NCBI GenBank assembly: GCA_028275325.1
Contig: JAPWUW010000004.1
Span: forward strand, 1-35,400
DNA length: 35,400 bases
Direction: 5' to 3'
DNA from: Anaerolineae bacterium
GTDB lineage: Bacteria; Chloroflexota; Anaerolineae; DRVO01
The notes beneath the pieces are model-generated. The model worked only from the letters and a program-made list of their open reading frames with translations, made no database searches and was not told the DNA's origin. The position numbers and the translations under genes are program-made. This document shows positions 9,714-19,314 of the stretch, piece after piece. Position 1 is the stretch's first letter. Each line of letters begins with the position of its first letter.

Positions 9714-11063
9714 ATGAGTGAACCTGAGACCGCAATACCTATCTTGCATGACCCTTTCTCTGAGCTTCGTAATGAACTTCCCCTCGACTGGAACAGTCAG
9801 GCCCCCAGGGATGCGTTGGCGCCAAGCTTCTCATTCGATCTTGAAAACCGCCTCACCGGAGTAGGATCCCTGGCCATCAGCGGTGGTGGCAATCCGAACT
9901 GCTTTGGCTTCTGGGCTGGGCCCCGCGTCTCAGTGCAGGCGGGCCAGTACTACCGCCTCAAGGTGGTATTCCGATTCGAGGACATTGAGGATCCCAACCT
10001 ACACCTGCTCCACACCATTGTCTGGCACAAGGCTGACTCCAAGTACCAACCTGCTCAGGACCACATCCACAGGTTCCGCCGCTGTGGCGAGTGGATCGAG
10101 GGTGAAGGAACCTTCCAGGCTCCCCCGACAGCCGTGGAAGCTGAAGTTCGGCTCTACCTTCGCTACGCTCCCCATGGTCGCGTCTGGTGGGATAGTGTGG
10201 AGCTTATCGCTGTTCCTTCTCCCCCAGCACGGCTGGTGACAGTAGCAGTGTGTCAAGGTGGGCCACGGCTCGGTGGCGACCAAGCGCTCGAGACCGCTCT
10301 GCATTACTGGCAAGGGGTCGTCCAGCAGGCCGGCAAAAACCGGGTTGACCTCTTAGTGCTTCCGGAGTGCGTAAACGCCGCGTTCGATCCGGACCGGGTG
10401 GCCGAATTGGCCGAACCCCTGCCAGGCGGCCGCTTCTACGACACGCTGCGCCAAGCCGCCAGTGAGAGCAACATGTGGTTGTGCGTGGGCTTGCTGGAGC
10501 GGGAGGGGGACCTCATCTACAACACGGCTGTGCTGCTTGATCGCCAGGGCGATCTGGTTGGCAAATACCACAAGACGCACCCTTACTGGCCTGAGGAGCC
10601 ATTGGGAGTGACGCCCGGAAGTGAGTTGCCGGTGTTCCAGGCCGAGTTCGGTGTCATCGGCATCATGATCTGCTACGACAGTTGGTGGCCGGAAACCGCA
10701 CGTCTGCTGGCTCTCAAGGGCGCCGAGCTGCTCCTCTTCCCTAACGCGGGCTACGAGGAGAAGATTCTCCCTGCGCGGGCGATCGATAATGCCCTGTACG
10801 TAGCCTGCTCGTCACTGAATAGCCCGGCTGTCATACTTAACACCCGCGGGGAGAACCTAGCGGAACGCCACACCGAGGGCCTAACTTGGGCCACCATTGA
10901 TCTGAGCCAGAAGCCACAATGCCACCCCAACGCTGGCGGCACTCTGAACGGGGGGCCAGGTGGAAGGCGGGCAACACGCAACGCCAACTCGCTCTTCGTC
11001 TATCGGCAGATCGCCGAGGAGATTGCCAAGTGGGAGAGTGAAGAAGGGATCGAGAGACGATAG
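9714..11063 (+). CDS. Carbon-nitrogen hydrolase (nitrilase superfamily) with N-terminal beta-sandwich/CBM-like domain
   Basis: Candidate catalytic residues: LLVLPECVNAAF (E), GKYHKTHPYWPEE (K), IGIMICYDSWWPE (C). The first ~170 aa, ending VWWDSVEL, resemble a galactose-binding-like domain. Confidence 0.85.
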   Translation: MSEPETAIPILHDPFSELRNELPLDWNSQAPRDALAPSFSFDLENRLTGVGSLAISGGGNPNCFGFWAGPRVSVQAGQYYRLKVVFRFEDIEDPNLHLLHTIVWHKADSKYQPAQDHIHRFRRCGEWIEGEGTFQAPPTAVEAEVRLYLRYAPHGRVWWDSVELIAVPSPPARLVTVAVCQGGPRLGGDQALETALHYWQGVVQQAGKNRVDLLVLPECVNAAFDPDRVAELAEPLPGGRFYDTLRQAASESNMWLCVGLLEREGDLIYNTAVLLDRQGDLVGKYHKTHPYWPEEPLGVTPGSELPVFQAEFGVIGIMICYDSWWPETARLLALKGAELLLFPNAGYEEKILPARAIDNALYVACSSLNSPAVILNTRGENLAERHTEGLTWATIDLSQKPQCHPNAGGTLNGGPGGRRATRNANSLFVYRQIAEEIAKWESEEGIERR

Positions 11064-11068
11064 CCAAC

Positions 11069-12031
11069 ATGAAGATTCCTCTTTCCCTATCCGTCTACGA
11101 GCACGCCGCCAGGCTCATCGGCAGGACGCCCTGGGAGGTGTCGCGAGATGAGCAATTGATGTGGCAGGCGCACCGGGAGGCGTACCGCCTATACCACCAC
11201 TTCCCGATCACCATAGGTATAGACATTTACAACCTGGAAGCCGAGGCCTATGGTTGCACGGTACAGCGGCCGGAGGGCGCTGGTATTCCCGCTATCACCT
11301 GCCCCCTCTTCTCCAGTCTCGAGGAGGCTCTTCAGGTAAGAGCCTTCGATCCCAAGAGTGCTGGGCGCATACCGCTGGTGATCGCAGCCGGCAGGAAAGT
11401 GAAGGAAGAGTTCCCGGAAGCGGATGTGCGCATCCCGGTGAGCGGGCCCTTCTCCATCGCCCAGAGCCTGCTGGGCCTGGGCCAGTTGCTGGCTGAAGTT
11501 GCCCAGCGTCCTGCTCTAGTGCGGGAGTTGCTGGGCAAGCTAGTCGAGGGCCAGGTCCGTTTCAGCCAAGTGGTAGCCGAAGCCGGCCTCGATGTGGCTT
11601 TCTTCGAGTCGGCTGCTGCTCCACCGCTCCTGTCGCCCATGCACTTCCGCCAGGTGGAGCTGCCTCCGCTCAAGGAAGCCATCCGCAGGGTGAGCGATAT
11701 CGTCGGGCACCGGGTGCCCTGCATCATTGGAGGAGACACGGTCCACATCATCCCCGAGATGCTTGAGACCGGCACCGACTTCCTCATCTGTCCCGCCGAG
11801 ACAGACCGGGTGGCCTTCCTGCAGCGGATGGAGGACCATCCGGAGGTCAAGGTGCGGGTGAACCTGCATCCGCAGGTATATACGGAAGGCAGCCGCCAGG
11901 AGATTGCCGCCGAGGTGGACCGCATCATCGAGCTGGCCGGGGGCCGGCCCAATATCCTCCTTGGCACGGGCGCTATCCCCTACGAGACGCCGCCTGAGAA
12001 CATCCTTTTTCTGAAGCAATATCTCGACTGA
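11069..12031 (+). CDS. UroD-family protein (methyltransferase-like, divergent active site)
   Basis: VPVSGPFSIAQSLLGL-type core, GGDTVHIIPEMLETGTDFLICPAETD in place of HxCG, C-terminal LLGTGAIPYETPPENILFL. Confidence 0.75.
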   Translation: MKIPLSLSVYEHAARLIGRTPWEVSRDEQLMWQAHREAYRLYHHFPITIGIDIYNLEAEAYGCTVQRPEGAGIPAITCPLFSSLEEALQVRAFDPKSAGRIPLVIAAGRKVKEEFPEADVRIPVSGPFSIAQSLLGLGQLLAEVAQRPALVRELLGKLVEGQVRFSQVVAEAGLDVAFFESAAAPPLLSPMHFRQVELPPLKEAIRRVSDIVGHRVPCIIGGDTVHIIPEMLETGTDFLICPAETDRVAFLQRMEDHPEVKVRVNLHPQVYTEGSRQEIAAEVDRIIELAGGRPNILLGTGAIPYETPPENILFLKQYLD

Positions 12032-12074
12032 AGCAGACCACCGCACGGCCATGCACTCCTTGGAGGACTAAGCG

Positions 12075-13073
12075 ATGGAGGAGAAAAGCTTCAGCAACCC
12101 CTTCGACTACTCCCTTTCCCATTACCTGCAATCGGTAGTGAAGGACCTGGTGGCGCGCCACCCTCAGCACTTCGCCAGCCTGGACGAATGGGTCGCCTTC
12201 CGGGAGAGCTTCCTGGCCAGACTGCGCCAGGAACTGGGCATGCCGTTTCGTTCCCCCATGCGGTCCCACGTGGTGGAGGCGATTGAGTGCGAAGGCTGTC
12301 TGCGAGAGAGGGTGGCCTTCCTGTTCGACCGCGACTGCTACGTGGCGGCCCATGTCTGGAGTTGTCCAGCGGTCGAGGGCAGGAAGCCGGGCATAGTGCT
12401 GTCGCCTGGCTGGCCTCAGCACAAGTGGAACGAGACCTTCAACCAACTGGGCCTGCGCTGGGCCACAGAGGGCTTCGTGGTAGCTATCCTAGATCACGCC
12501 CCCTTTGGGGAACGGGAGCGCACGGATCTGGAGATGACCAACCTGGTGGGCGTCGGCGCTGCCGTGGGCATGCCCAACATCGGCCTGCGCGCTTTCGAGG
12601 ATATGCGGGCCCTGGACTATCTGGCCAGCCGACCCGACGTGGACCCAGAGCGGATCGGCATAACTGGGCTGTGCCAGGGAGGCATGGATACTTGGCTGGC
12701 CGGGGCTCTAGAGGAGAGGTTCAAGGCGGTGTGCCCGGTGTGCTCGGCTACCACCCACGAAGCCTGGGCCCTGGACTTCAACTGTTTCGGCAACCTGGGC
12801 GACGTGTCTCCCTACATCCCCAACCTGCTCAAGCACGGAGACGTGCACCATATCCACGCAAGCATTGCGCCTCGTCCCCTCCTGGTGCAGGCTAACATCA
12901 ATGACAACTGGTGGCCCCTCTCCGGCTACCGCAAGATAGTCAACCTATGCCAGGAGGTATATGCCCTATATGAGGCCAGCGACCGGTTCCGGGCTTTCGC
13001 CGACTGCGCCACCCACAACATCGCCCCGCCCTTCGACGGCCGGGTCACAGAGTGGTTCAAGAAATGGCTGTAA
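12075..13073 (+). CDS. Alpha/beta hydrolase (dienelactone hydrolase/acetyl esterase-like)
   Basis: PGIVLSPGWPQHKW, RIGITGLCQGGMDTWLAGAL (nucleophile elbow with Cys), RPLLVQANINDNWWP, C-terminal DCATHNI. Confidence 0.8.
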   Translation: MEEKSFSNPFDYSLSHYLQSVVKDLVARHPQHFASLDEWVAFRESFLARLRQELGMPFRSPMRSHVVEAIECEGCLRERVAFLFDRDCYVAAHVWSCPAVEGRKPGIVLSPGWPQHKWNETFNQLGLRWATEGFVVAILDHAPFGERERTDLEMTNLVGVGAAVGMPNIGLRAFEDMRALDYLASRPDVDPERIGITGLCQGGMDTWLAGALEERFKAVCPVCSATTHEAWALDFNCFGNLGDVSPYIPNLLKHGDVHHIHASIAPRPLLVQANINDNWWPLSGYRKIVNLCQEVYALYEASDRFRAFADCATHNIAPPFDGRVTEWFKKWL

Positions 13074-13115
13074 TCACACTGTCGTTACAGTGCAGCATCA
13101 TCGCGGGAGAGCACC

Positions 13116-14219
13116 ATGTTTGACCCCAGCAAGTACCGGGAGCGGATGGCCGAAGCCAGGAGGCTCTATGAGACCACCAGGCAGTTCCGGGAGCCGGAGC
13201 GGGTGCCGGTGCGCCTCAGCATCGCTGCCCCGTATTACTGCCAGCTCTTCGGCTACAACATGCGCGACTACTACACCAACCTGGACTGCCAGATCGATGT
13301 GCAACTGAAGGCGCTGGAATGGGCTTTTGAGGCGCTTCAGGACGACCGCACCGATTACGGCATCCACCTGGACATCGGCATCGTGGGCGAGGCCATCTAC
13401 TTCGGCCAGGAAGTCTTCTACCCTGAGAATGCCCCGCCCATCGGCATCCGGGGTGTCCAGACGGCCGAGGATGTGGAGCGCCTGGAACTCACTGACCCGG
13501 CCACTCACCCAGGGGTGCAGGCAGTGTACCGCAGGTACGAAGAGCTCAAGGAGAGGGTAGCCAGGCGGGGGCTGAGCCTGCCGGTGTCGGGTGGCTTTCC
13601 CCAGATCCACCCGCCCCTATCCGCGGCCTGCGCCCTAATGGAGCCGCAGCAAGTGTACGAGCTTATGTACTCCGATCCAGAGCTGGTACACCGGTTCCTT
13701 GCCAAGATGTTCATCGCCTTCTGCTGGCTGAAGGATTACAACGACCGCTACTTCGGTACCAGAACCACCAGGCTGGGCCTGGCCGATGACAACTCCGCCT
13801 TTATCTCCCTTAAGATGTACAGGGAGTTCGTCTTCCCCTATAACAAGGCCCTGTACGAGCGGTACGGAACGGAGTGGCGCTCCTTCCACGCCGACGGGCC
13901 CAACGACCACCTCTTTGCCATGTACGCTAACGAGATGAAGCTGAACGAGATGGACATAGGCGGTTTCAGCGATATCGCCAACGCCAAGCGGGAGCTGGGC
14001 GGCAAGGTGGTCTTCTCCGGCGGGATCAACAATCGCGACCTCTACGACGGCTTCGAGGCGGGCAAGCCGGCCATTGAGCGGGCCATCAGGATCGGGGCCC
14101 CGGGCGGGGGCTACATCTTCGCCATCGGCGGGGAAACCTCGCCAGGAGTTCCGGAAGATGTGCTCCTGAAGACAGTGCGCTATGTAAAGGAGATTGGGCG
14201 GTACCCAATATCCCTGTAG
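13116..14219 (+). CDS. UroD-family protein
   Basis: WRSFHADGPNDHLFAMYANEMKLNEMDIGGF, GGKVVFSGGINNRDLYDG, GGGYIFAIGGETSPGVPEDVLLKTVRYV. Confidence 0.8.
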   Translation: MFDPSKYRERMAEARRLYETTRQFREPERVPVRLSIAAPYYCQLFGYNMRDYYTNLDCQIDVQLKALEWAFEALQDDRTDYGIHLDIGIVGEAIYFGQEVFYPENAPPIGIRGVQTAEDVERLELTDPATHPGVQAVYRRYEELKERVARRGLSLPVSGGFPQIHPPLSAACALMEPQQVYELMYSDPELVHRFLAKMFIAFCWLKDYNDRYFGTRTTRLGLADDNSAFISLKMYREFVFPYNKALYERYGTEWRSFHADGPNDHLFAMYANEMKLNEMDIGGFSDIANAKRELGGKVVFSGGINNRDLYDGFEAGKPAIERAIRIGAPGGGYIFAIGGETSPGVPEDVLLKTVRYVKEIGRYPISL

Positions 14220-14474
14220 CGATGGCGCAAGCGCACGTAGGCAAGGCGATGGTGGCGGTGGGATCGTGTTGGGATGCAGTCACAGCCAGTTCTAGTGCTG
14301 TTCCGGGGATGAACCACTCAGTTCGTCGTTCTCCCCGGCACTTAGCATCATCCTTCTTGTCCGAAGAAGCGGCGCGGTTAGGGCCCACTCACGTTTGCTG
14401 GCACCAGGCTCACCTTTGTTGCCCCCTGCTTCTGCCTGTGGGAGAGCACTCAACCGAGCAGAGAGGGGCCAGGA

Positions 14475-15539
14475 ATGGGAATGACATCGAAAGAGAGAGT
14501 CCTAGCTGCCCTTAGGTTCGAGAGGACGGACAGGGTGCCCATTTATGACAGTTTCTGGGATGAGTTCGTCGCCAACTGGCGCCAAAAGAAGGGCCTGCCG
14601 CCCTCTGCGGACATCACCGACTACTACGGGATTGACGTTGACATTGTCGTCCCCGATGAGACCCCGTTTCCCTCCCGCCGAGAGATCATACTGGAGAACC
14701 GGCTGCAGACCATCGCCCGCGATGGTTGGGGAAGGGTTACCCGCGCGCGGCGCGATGCCAAGTTCGAGGAGGTACTTCAGGTAGCATTGCCCGAGAAGCG
14801 CATGATGGAGGGCCTTGTCTTTGAGCCTGCGGAATTGGAGGCAAGGTATCCTGCTGTTGAGCAAGTTAAGGCACTAGCTGAGAAACGCTGCGTCTTTATC
14901 AAGACCGGCGGCCCCTACCTGAGGACCTCAAACCTGCGAGGCACCACCCAGTGGCTGGTGGATCTGGCGGATGACGAGACCTTTGCACGCGAACTGGCGA
15001 TGAGGGTGACCGAACACATGACGGCGGTGGGGCTGGAGGCCATCCGGCGGTATCAGTTGTACGACACCGGCATCTGGTTCTTCGATGACATGGGTTCAAA
15101 CCAAGGGCCGATGTTCTCTCCTCGCACGTTCGAGCACGTGTTCTTGCCCTGCTACAGGGTCATGTGCCAGAAGTATGCCGCAGCCGGTGTGGCCCACATA
15201 CTGCTCCACTGCGACGGCAACATTGAACCCATCCTGGACATGTTGATAGACGCTGGCATCCAGGGCATTCACCCCGTCGAGCCGAAGGCAGGGATGGACG
15301 CGGTGAAGCTGCGCAAGAGATACGGCAAGTCGCTGGCGCTGCTGGGGGGCCTGGACAACGCCGGCGTCCTCCCCCGCGGCGACAAAGACGAACTGCGCAG
15401 CCATGTCATGCATGTGCTGGAAGCGGGCAAGGACGGTGGACTGGTAATTGGAGCTCATTCCATAGGGCCGGATGTCGCCGTGGAGACCTACGACTACCTG
15501 CACGATCTGGTTCTCGAGCTGGGAAAGAGCACTCTATGA
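14475..15539 (+). CDS. UroD-family protein
   Basis: MTSKERVLAALRFERTDRVPIYDSFWDEF start; HILLHCDGNIEPILDMLIDAGIQGIHPVEPKAGMD; SLALLGGLDN. ATGA overlap with the next gene. Confidence 0.88.
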   Translation: MGMTSKERVLAALRFERTDRVPIYDSFWDEFVANWRQKKGLPPSADITDYYGIDVDIVVPDETPFPSRREIILENRLQTIARDGWGRVTRARRDAKFEEVLQVALPEKRMMEGLVFEPAELEARYPAVEQVKALAEKRCVFIKTGGPYLRTSNLRGTTQWLVDLADDETFARELAMRVTEHMTAVGLEAIRRYQLYDTGIWFFDDMGSNQGPMFSPRTFEHVFLPCYRVMCQKYAAAGVAHILLHCDGNIEPILDMLIDAGIQGIHPVEPKAGMDAVKLRKRYGKSLALLGGLDNAGVLPRGDKDELRSHVMHVLEAGKDGGLVIGAHSIGPDVAVETYDYLHDLVLELGKSTL

Positions 15540-16741
15540 CTCCCCGTCAGCGGCTTCTGGCTGCCTTGCAGCGCGAGGTACTACCGGACAGAGTGCCGAT
15601 TTCGCCGGACGTCTCGAACATGATGCCAGTTCGGTACACGGGTAAGCCGCCCTGGGAAGTGTACGTCAACGAGAACCCGCCCATGTGGCGGGCACACCTG
15701 GAGTTACAGCGCCGCTTTGGCTACGACATGATGATTGCGATCGGGCTTGGCGCTGGCCCCGACGACCCGCCCTCAGAGAAGCGGATCATAGCGAGAAGTG
15801 AGGAAGCGTGGGTTGTGGAGGAGGTCATTCGCACTCATCGTGGAGATCTGAGTGTCCGCACTGTCTATCCACGCGGCTGCTCCCCTTGGGTTGTGAAACC
15901 ACTGGTTACCGACCCTGAGTCCGAGGTTGAGGCACTGATGGTCACTCTGACCGATCCTTGGCAGAAGGACGTAAGTCAGGCCAGAACGGTACAGGAAGCT
16001 GTAGGGGAGGGTGGCATAGTATACAGCGGCTGCGCGGTTCCTCTCGCATGGTGGCTGTATCAACGACGGCAACTGGATCAAGGGGTGCTTGACTTCTACG
16101 ACCGCAGCGCCTTGGTGGGGAAAGCGCTGGCTGCCTATTCGGAATGGGCGCTGGAGATGCTACGGGCGACCTGCGAGCTGCTGCGTCCGGACGTGCTCAT
16201 GTTCGGGGGCTCGGTGGCCTCCATGTCAGTGGTCTCGCCAGCATTGTACCGCCGTTATGCCCTTCCCTTTCTTTGCAAGGCGGTGGAGATCGCCAGAAGT
16301 TACGGAGTGTTCACAGCGGTACACATCTGTGGCCGCTGTCGTGATGCCCTCCCTATGCTGGCTGAGGCAGGTGTGGACATGGTGGAGCCGCTCGAGGCAC
16401 CGCCAGGCGGCGACGTTACGCTCGCCGACGTGAAGCGGGAATACGGACACCGATTTTGCCTAAAGGGGAACGTCAACACATTCCAGACGCTAGCTAGAGG
16501 CACGCCAGAGGATGTCATGGCGGAAGCCAAGAGGTGCATAGCAGATGCGGCCGCGGGAGGCGGGTTCATTCTCTCTACGGGCGATCAGGTGCCCGGAGAT
16601 ACCCCGGAGGAGAACTTCGTGGCGCTCATTGAGGCTGGCCTCAGGTACGGTGTGTACGGCCGGGCAGAGCACACCGCCCAATGCGAGCCTATCTCCACCT
16701 CTCGACTACACAGGGATGACATGTCCACCATCTCACACTAG
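15536..16741 (+). CDS. UroD-family protein with MtaA-like HxCG motif
   Basis: MTPRQRLLAALQREVLPDRVPISPDVSN; VHICGRCRDALPMLAEAGVDMVEPLEAP; HRFCLKGNVNTFQTLARGTPEDV; GGGFILSTGDQVPGDTPEENF. Confidence 0.88.
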   Translation: MTPRQRLLAALQREVLPDRVPISPDVSNMMPVRYTGKPPWEVYVNENPPMWRAHLELQRRFGYDMMIAIGLGAGPDDPPSEKRIIARSEEAWVVEEVIRTHRGDLSVRTVYPRGCSPWVVKPLVTDPESEVEALMVTLTDPWQKDVSQARTVQEAVGEGGIVYSGCAVPLAWWLYQRRQLDQGVLDFYDRSALVGKALAAYSEWALEMLRATCELLRPDVLMFGGSVASMSVVSPALYRRYALPFLCKAVEIARSYGVFTAVHICGRCRDALPMLAEAGVDMVEPLEAPPGGDVTLADVKREYGHRFCLKGNVNTFQTLARGTPEDVMAEAKRCIADAAAGGGFILSTGDQVPGDTPEENFVALIEAGLRYGVYGRAEHTAQCEPISTSRLHRDDMSTISH

Positions 16742-16751
16742 GAGCAAAAGC

Positions 16752-17405
16752 ATGGCAATGGAAGACAGGGACAGGAAGATCATTGCAGTCACTTTCGGCT
16801 CGACGCCCAGCAGCTTCAATCCGGGATGGGGCTGGAAGATACCCCGTAACCCCGAGAGAGAGCCTGGCAGGGAGTGGACGGAAACAGAGCTGGAGGTCAC
16901 CAGGATGGCCAAAGAAAGCTCCCCACAGACCAGGGAGGTCTGGCGGACCAAGGTCTACTCCTACTGGGCTCCCTTCAACTACCCGAACGTCAGGGTGGAG
17001 CTGGGCCGGCCGGGTACGGGTACTGAGTTCAACCCTGACGGAGCGGAGATTGACATCTACCCCTATGGCAGCATCACCATCGAAGAGCAGGAGCCAATCG
17101 TCGCCGTGACGGTGATCGGGAGTGGCTGCTCCAACCAAAGCTATGTCATCCTCGAGGCTGAGCCATTGGAGTGGAAGTACCCGAGGACTGCGGTGAGGAT
17201 GCGCCAGCAGAACCTGTGGGGTATGCATGTTAGGGGCGATGCCTGGTCTGCCGGGGTCAGAGAGGACTGGAACGATGCCGGGCTGAGCTCGGCTCGCTTC
17301 GACATACCCGAATCCAAGAGGGTGATCGTGGGAGGCGGTTCGCACGGAGGTGATCCCCACTACTGCATCAGGATCATCCGGATCGAGGTGAAGGAACCGG
17401 TATAG
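16752..17405 (+). CDS. Hypothetical protein, unrecognised family
   Basis: ATG 16752 preceded by AGGAGCAAAAGC. Same strand as and close to its operon neighbours. No motif recognised. Confidence 0.7.
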   Translation: MAMEDRDRKIIAVTFGSTPSSFNPGWGWKIPRNPEREPGREWTETELEVTRMAKESSPQTREVWRTKVYSYWAPFNYPNVRVELGRPGTGTEFNPDGAEIDIYPYGSITIEEQEPIVAVTVIGSGCSNQSYVILEAEPLEWKYPRTAVRMRQQNLWGMHVRGDAWSAGVREDWNDAGLSSARFDIPESKRVIVGGGSHGGDPHYCIRIIRIEVKEPV

Positions 17406-17479
17406 GCGAGCAGGCGACTGATAACAGGGAGGACCAGTTCCCTACCACTTGCCATGGAATGGCAAGGCGGAGGTAAGCT

Positions 17480-18340
17480 ATGCAGTTCGTCATGTTCAGT
17501 AAGCACTTGGCACCGCTCTCGGTGGAAGAAGCGGCCCGGCGGGCTGGCGCCATTGGGTTCTGCGGTTTTGACCTGACTGTGCGGCCAGGTGGTCACGTCG
17601 AGCCAGAGCAAGTGGCAACGCTGCCAGCTGCTGTTGACAGGGTGCGGCGCATGGGGTGCGAGGTCCCCATGATCACCACTGCCATCATCAGTGCCGGCGA
17701 GCCTTATGCTGAGGACATTTTCCGTGCTGCTGCTGACAGCGGCATTCGGGAGCTCAAGCTCGGCTATTGGCACTACAGGGGGTTTGGGAGCTTGCGGCAG
17801 CAACTGGACGAGGCGATGCGGGATCTTGACGGGCTGAGCTTGCTGGCGCGCCGGACCGGCGTGCGCGCAAGCATACACAGCCACAGTGGGGATTTCCTGA
17901 GTGCGGATGGTGCCGTTGTCTGGTTCTTGCTCAAGGATCGCGATCCCAAGGAGCTAGGGGCCTATGTTGATCCTGGCCACATGGTTGTAGAGGGCGGGCT
18001 GTCGGGCTGGCGCATGTGCCTGGACCTGCTGAGCCCCTGGGTGAGCCTTGTGGCTGTGAAGAGCATGGCCTGGGAGCACAGCTACGACCCGGCCCTGGCG
18101 CAGGAGCGCTGGCGGGCGCAAATGGTGCCTCTGCGCCAGGGGACAGTGCCCTGGCTGGAGGTATTCCGCTGTCTGTACCAGATTGGCTTTGATGGGATTG
18201 TCTCCGTGCACAGCGAGTACCAGGGTTCTCACAGTTGGCGCGACCTTTCCCTGGAGGAGCTGCTGGTTCAGACCGCTGAGGACCTGGCTTTCATCAAGTG
18301 CGTGGCAACGCGGGCGAAGGAGGAGGCGTGTCGGGGATGA
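17480..18340 (+). CDS. Sugar phosphate isomerase/epimerase (xylose isomerase-like TIM barrel)
   Basis: AIGFCGFDLTVRPGGHVEPEQ, RASIHSHSGDF, GAYVDPGHMVVEGG, FDGIVSVHSEYQGSHSWRDLS. Confidence 0.85.
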   Translation: MQFVMFSKHLAPLSVEEAARRAGAIGFCGFDLTVRPGGHVEPEQVATLPAAVDRVRRMGCEVPMITTAIISAGEPYAEDIFRAAADSGIRELKLGYWHYRGFGSLRQQLDEAMRDLDGLSLLARRTGVRASIHSHSGDFLSADGAVVWFLLKDRDPKELGAYVDPGHMVVEGGLSGWRMCLDLLSPWVSLVAVKSMAWEHSYDPALAQERWRAQMVPLRQGTVPWLEVFRCLYQIGFDGIVSVHSEYQGSHSWRDLSLEELLVQTAEDLAFIKCVATRAKEEACRG

Positions 18341-19314
18341 GCGTCGGTGGGAATGTGCGTGAGAGGGTGCGGGTGGCCATGATTGGCGCTGGGGCCATGG
18401 CTAATCGGGTCCACTACCCATCCCTGGCCTCGTTCCCGGATGTGGAGATTGCAGCCATTTGCGACATTGATGTTGACCGGCTCAACAGCACGGCTGACAG
18501 GTACAGGGTGGCCAAGCGGTACACCGATTACCGGAGGATGGTGGAGGAGGTGGCGCCCGATGCCGTCTACGCCATCGGGCAGCCTCACATCATGTACGAC
18601 ATATGGGTTTGGTGCCTGAGGCAGGGGCTCAACCTCTGCATTGAGAAACCCATGGGCATAACGCTGCACCAGGCGGAGGCGCTTGCTTACCTCGCGAGGG
18701 AGCACAACTGCATCACCCAGGTGAGCTTTCAGAGGCGGGCCTCGCCGCTGGCAGTGAAGCTCAGGGAGGAGTGCCTGCGCAGGGGGCCAATTGTGCATGC
18801 TGTGTGCGAGTTCTACAAGTGTGCCCTCGCCCCATACCTCGAGGCGCGCGATCATATGCTGGACGATGGGGTGCACGCCATAGACACCTTGCGCTGGATG
18901 TGCGGCGGCGAGGTGGTGAGAATAGACAGTGTGAGTAGGAGGGTACAGGTGCCAGATCGCAATTTCTTCGCCGCCCTCCTTGAGTTCGACAGTGGTGCCA
19001 CAGGTGTCATGGTGCTGAGCTGGGCAAGTGGCAGGCGGATCTTCCGGGTGGAGATGCATGCTCCCGGGATATGCACGGAGGCAGACCTGGAGGGAAAGGG
19101 CTACGTGTATGCCGGTGACGATGTGAAGGGCGTCGAGTACGACGCTCGCCAGGTAGCCGGGAGCGATGAGCTCTACGTGTATGGTGGTTTTCTGGCCAAG
19201 AACCGGGAGTTCATAGACTGCGTCAAGGAGGGAAGACAACCTCAGTCGTCTTTTGAGGACGCGCTCAAGACGATGGAAGTGGCTGAGAGAATCCTGGCAG
19301 CCGCGCTTCGCTAG
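18337..19314 (+). CDS. Gfo/Idh/MocA-family oxidoreductase
   Basis: RVAMIGAGAMANRVHYPSLASFPDVEIAAICDID (Rossmann), LCIEKPMGITLHQAEAL (EKP motif). ATGA overlap with the preceding CDS. Confidence 0.9.
   Translation: MSVGGNVRERVRVAMIGAGAMANRVHYPSLASFPDVEIAAICDIDVDRLNSTADRYRVAKRYTDYRRMVEEVAPDAVYAIGQPHIMYDIWVWCLRQGLNLCIEKPMGITLHQAEALAYLAREHNCITQVSFQRRASPLAVKLREECLRRGPIVHAVCEFYKCALAPYLEARDHMLDDGVHAIDTLRWMCGGEVVRIDSVSRRVQVPDRNFFAALLEFDSGATGVMVLSWASGRRIFRVEMHAPGICTEADLEGKGYVYAGDDVKGVEYDARQVAGSDELYVYGGFLAKNREFIDCVKEGRQPQSSFEDALKTMEVAERILAAALR

Noticed and set aside
14220-14474. T-box leader between UroD genes
   Set aside because: No AGGGTGGnACCGCG-like antiterminator sequence found; only a simple hairpin.
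18268-19239. 323-aa minus-strand ORF
   Set aside because: Antisense shadow of the Gfo/Idh/MocA gene.
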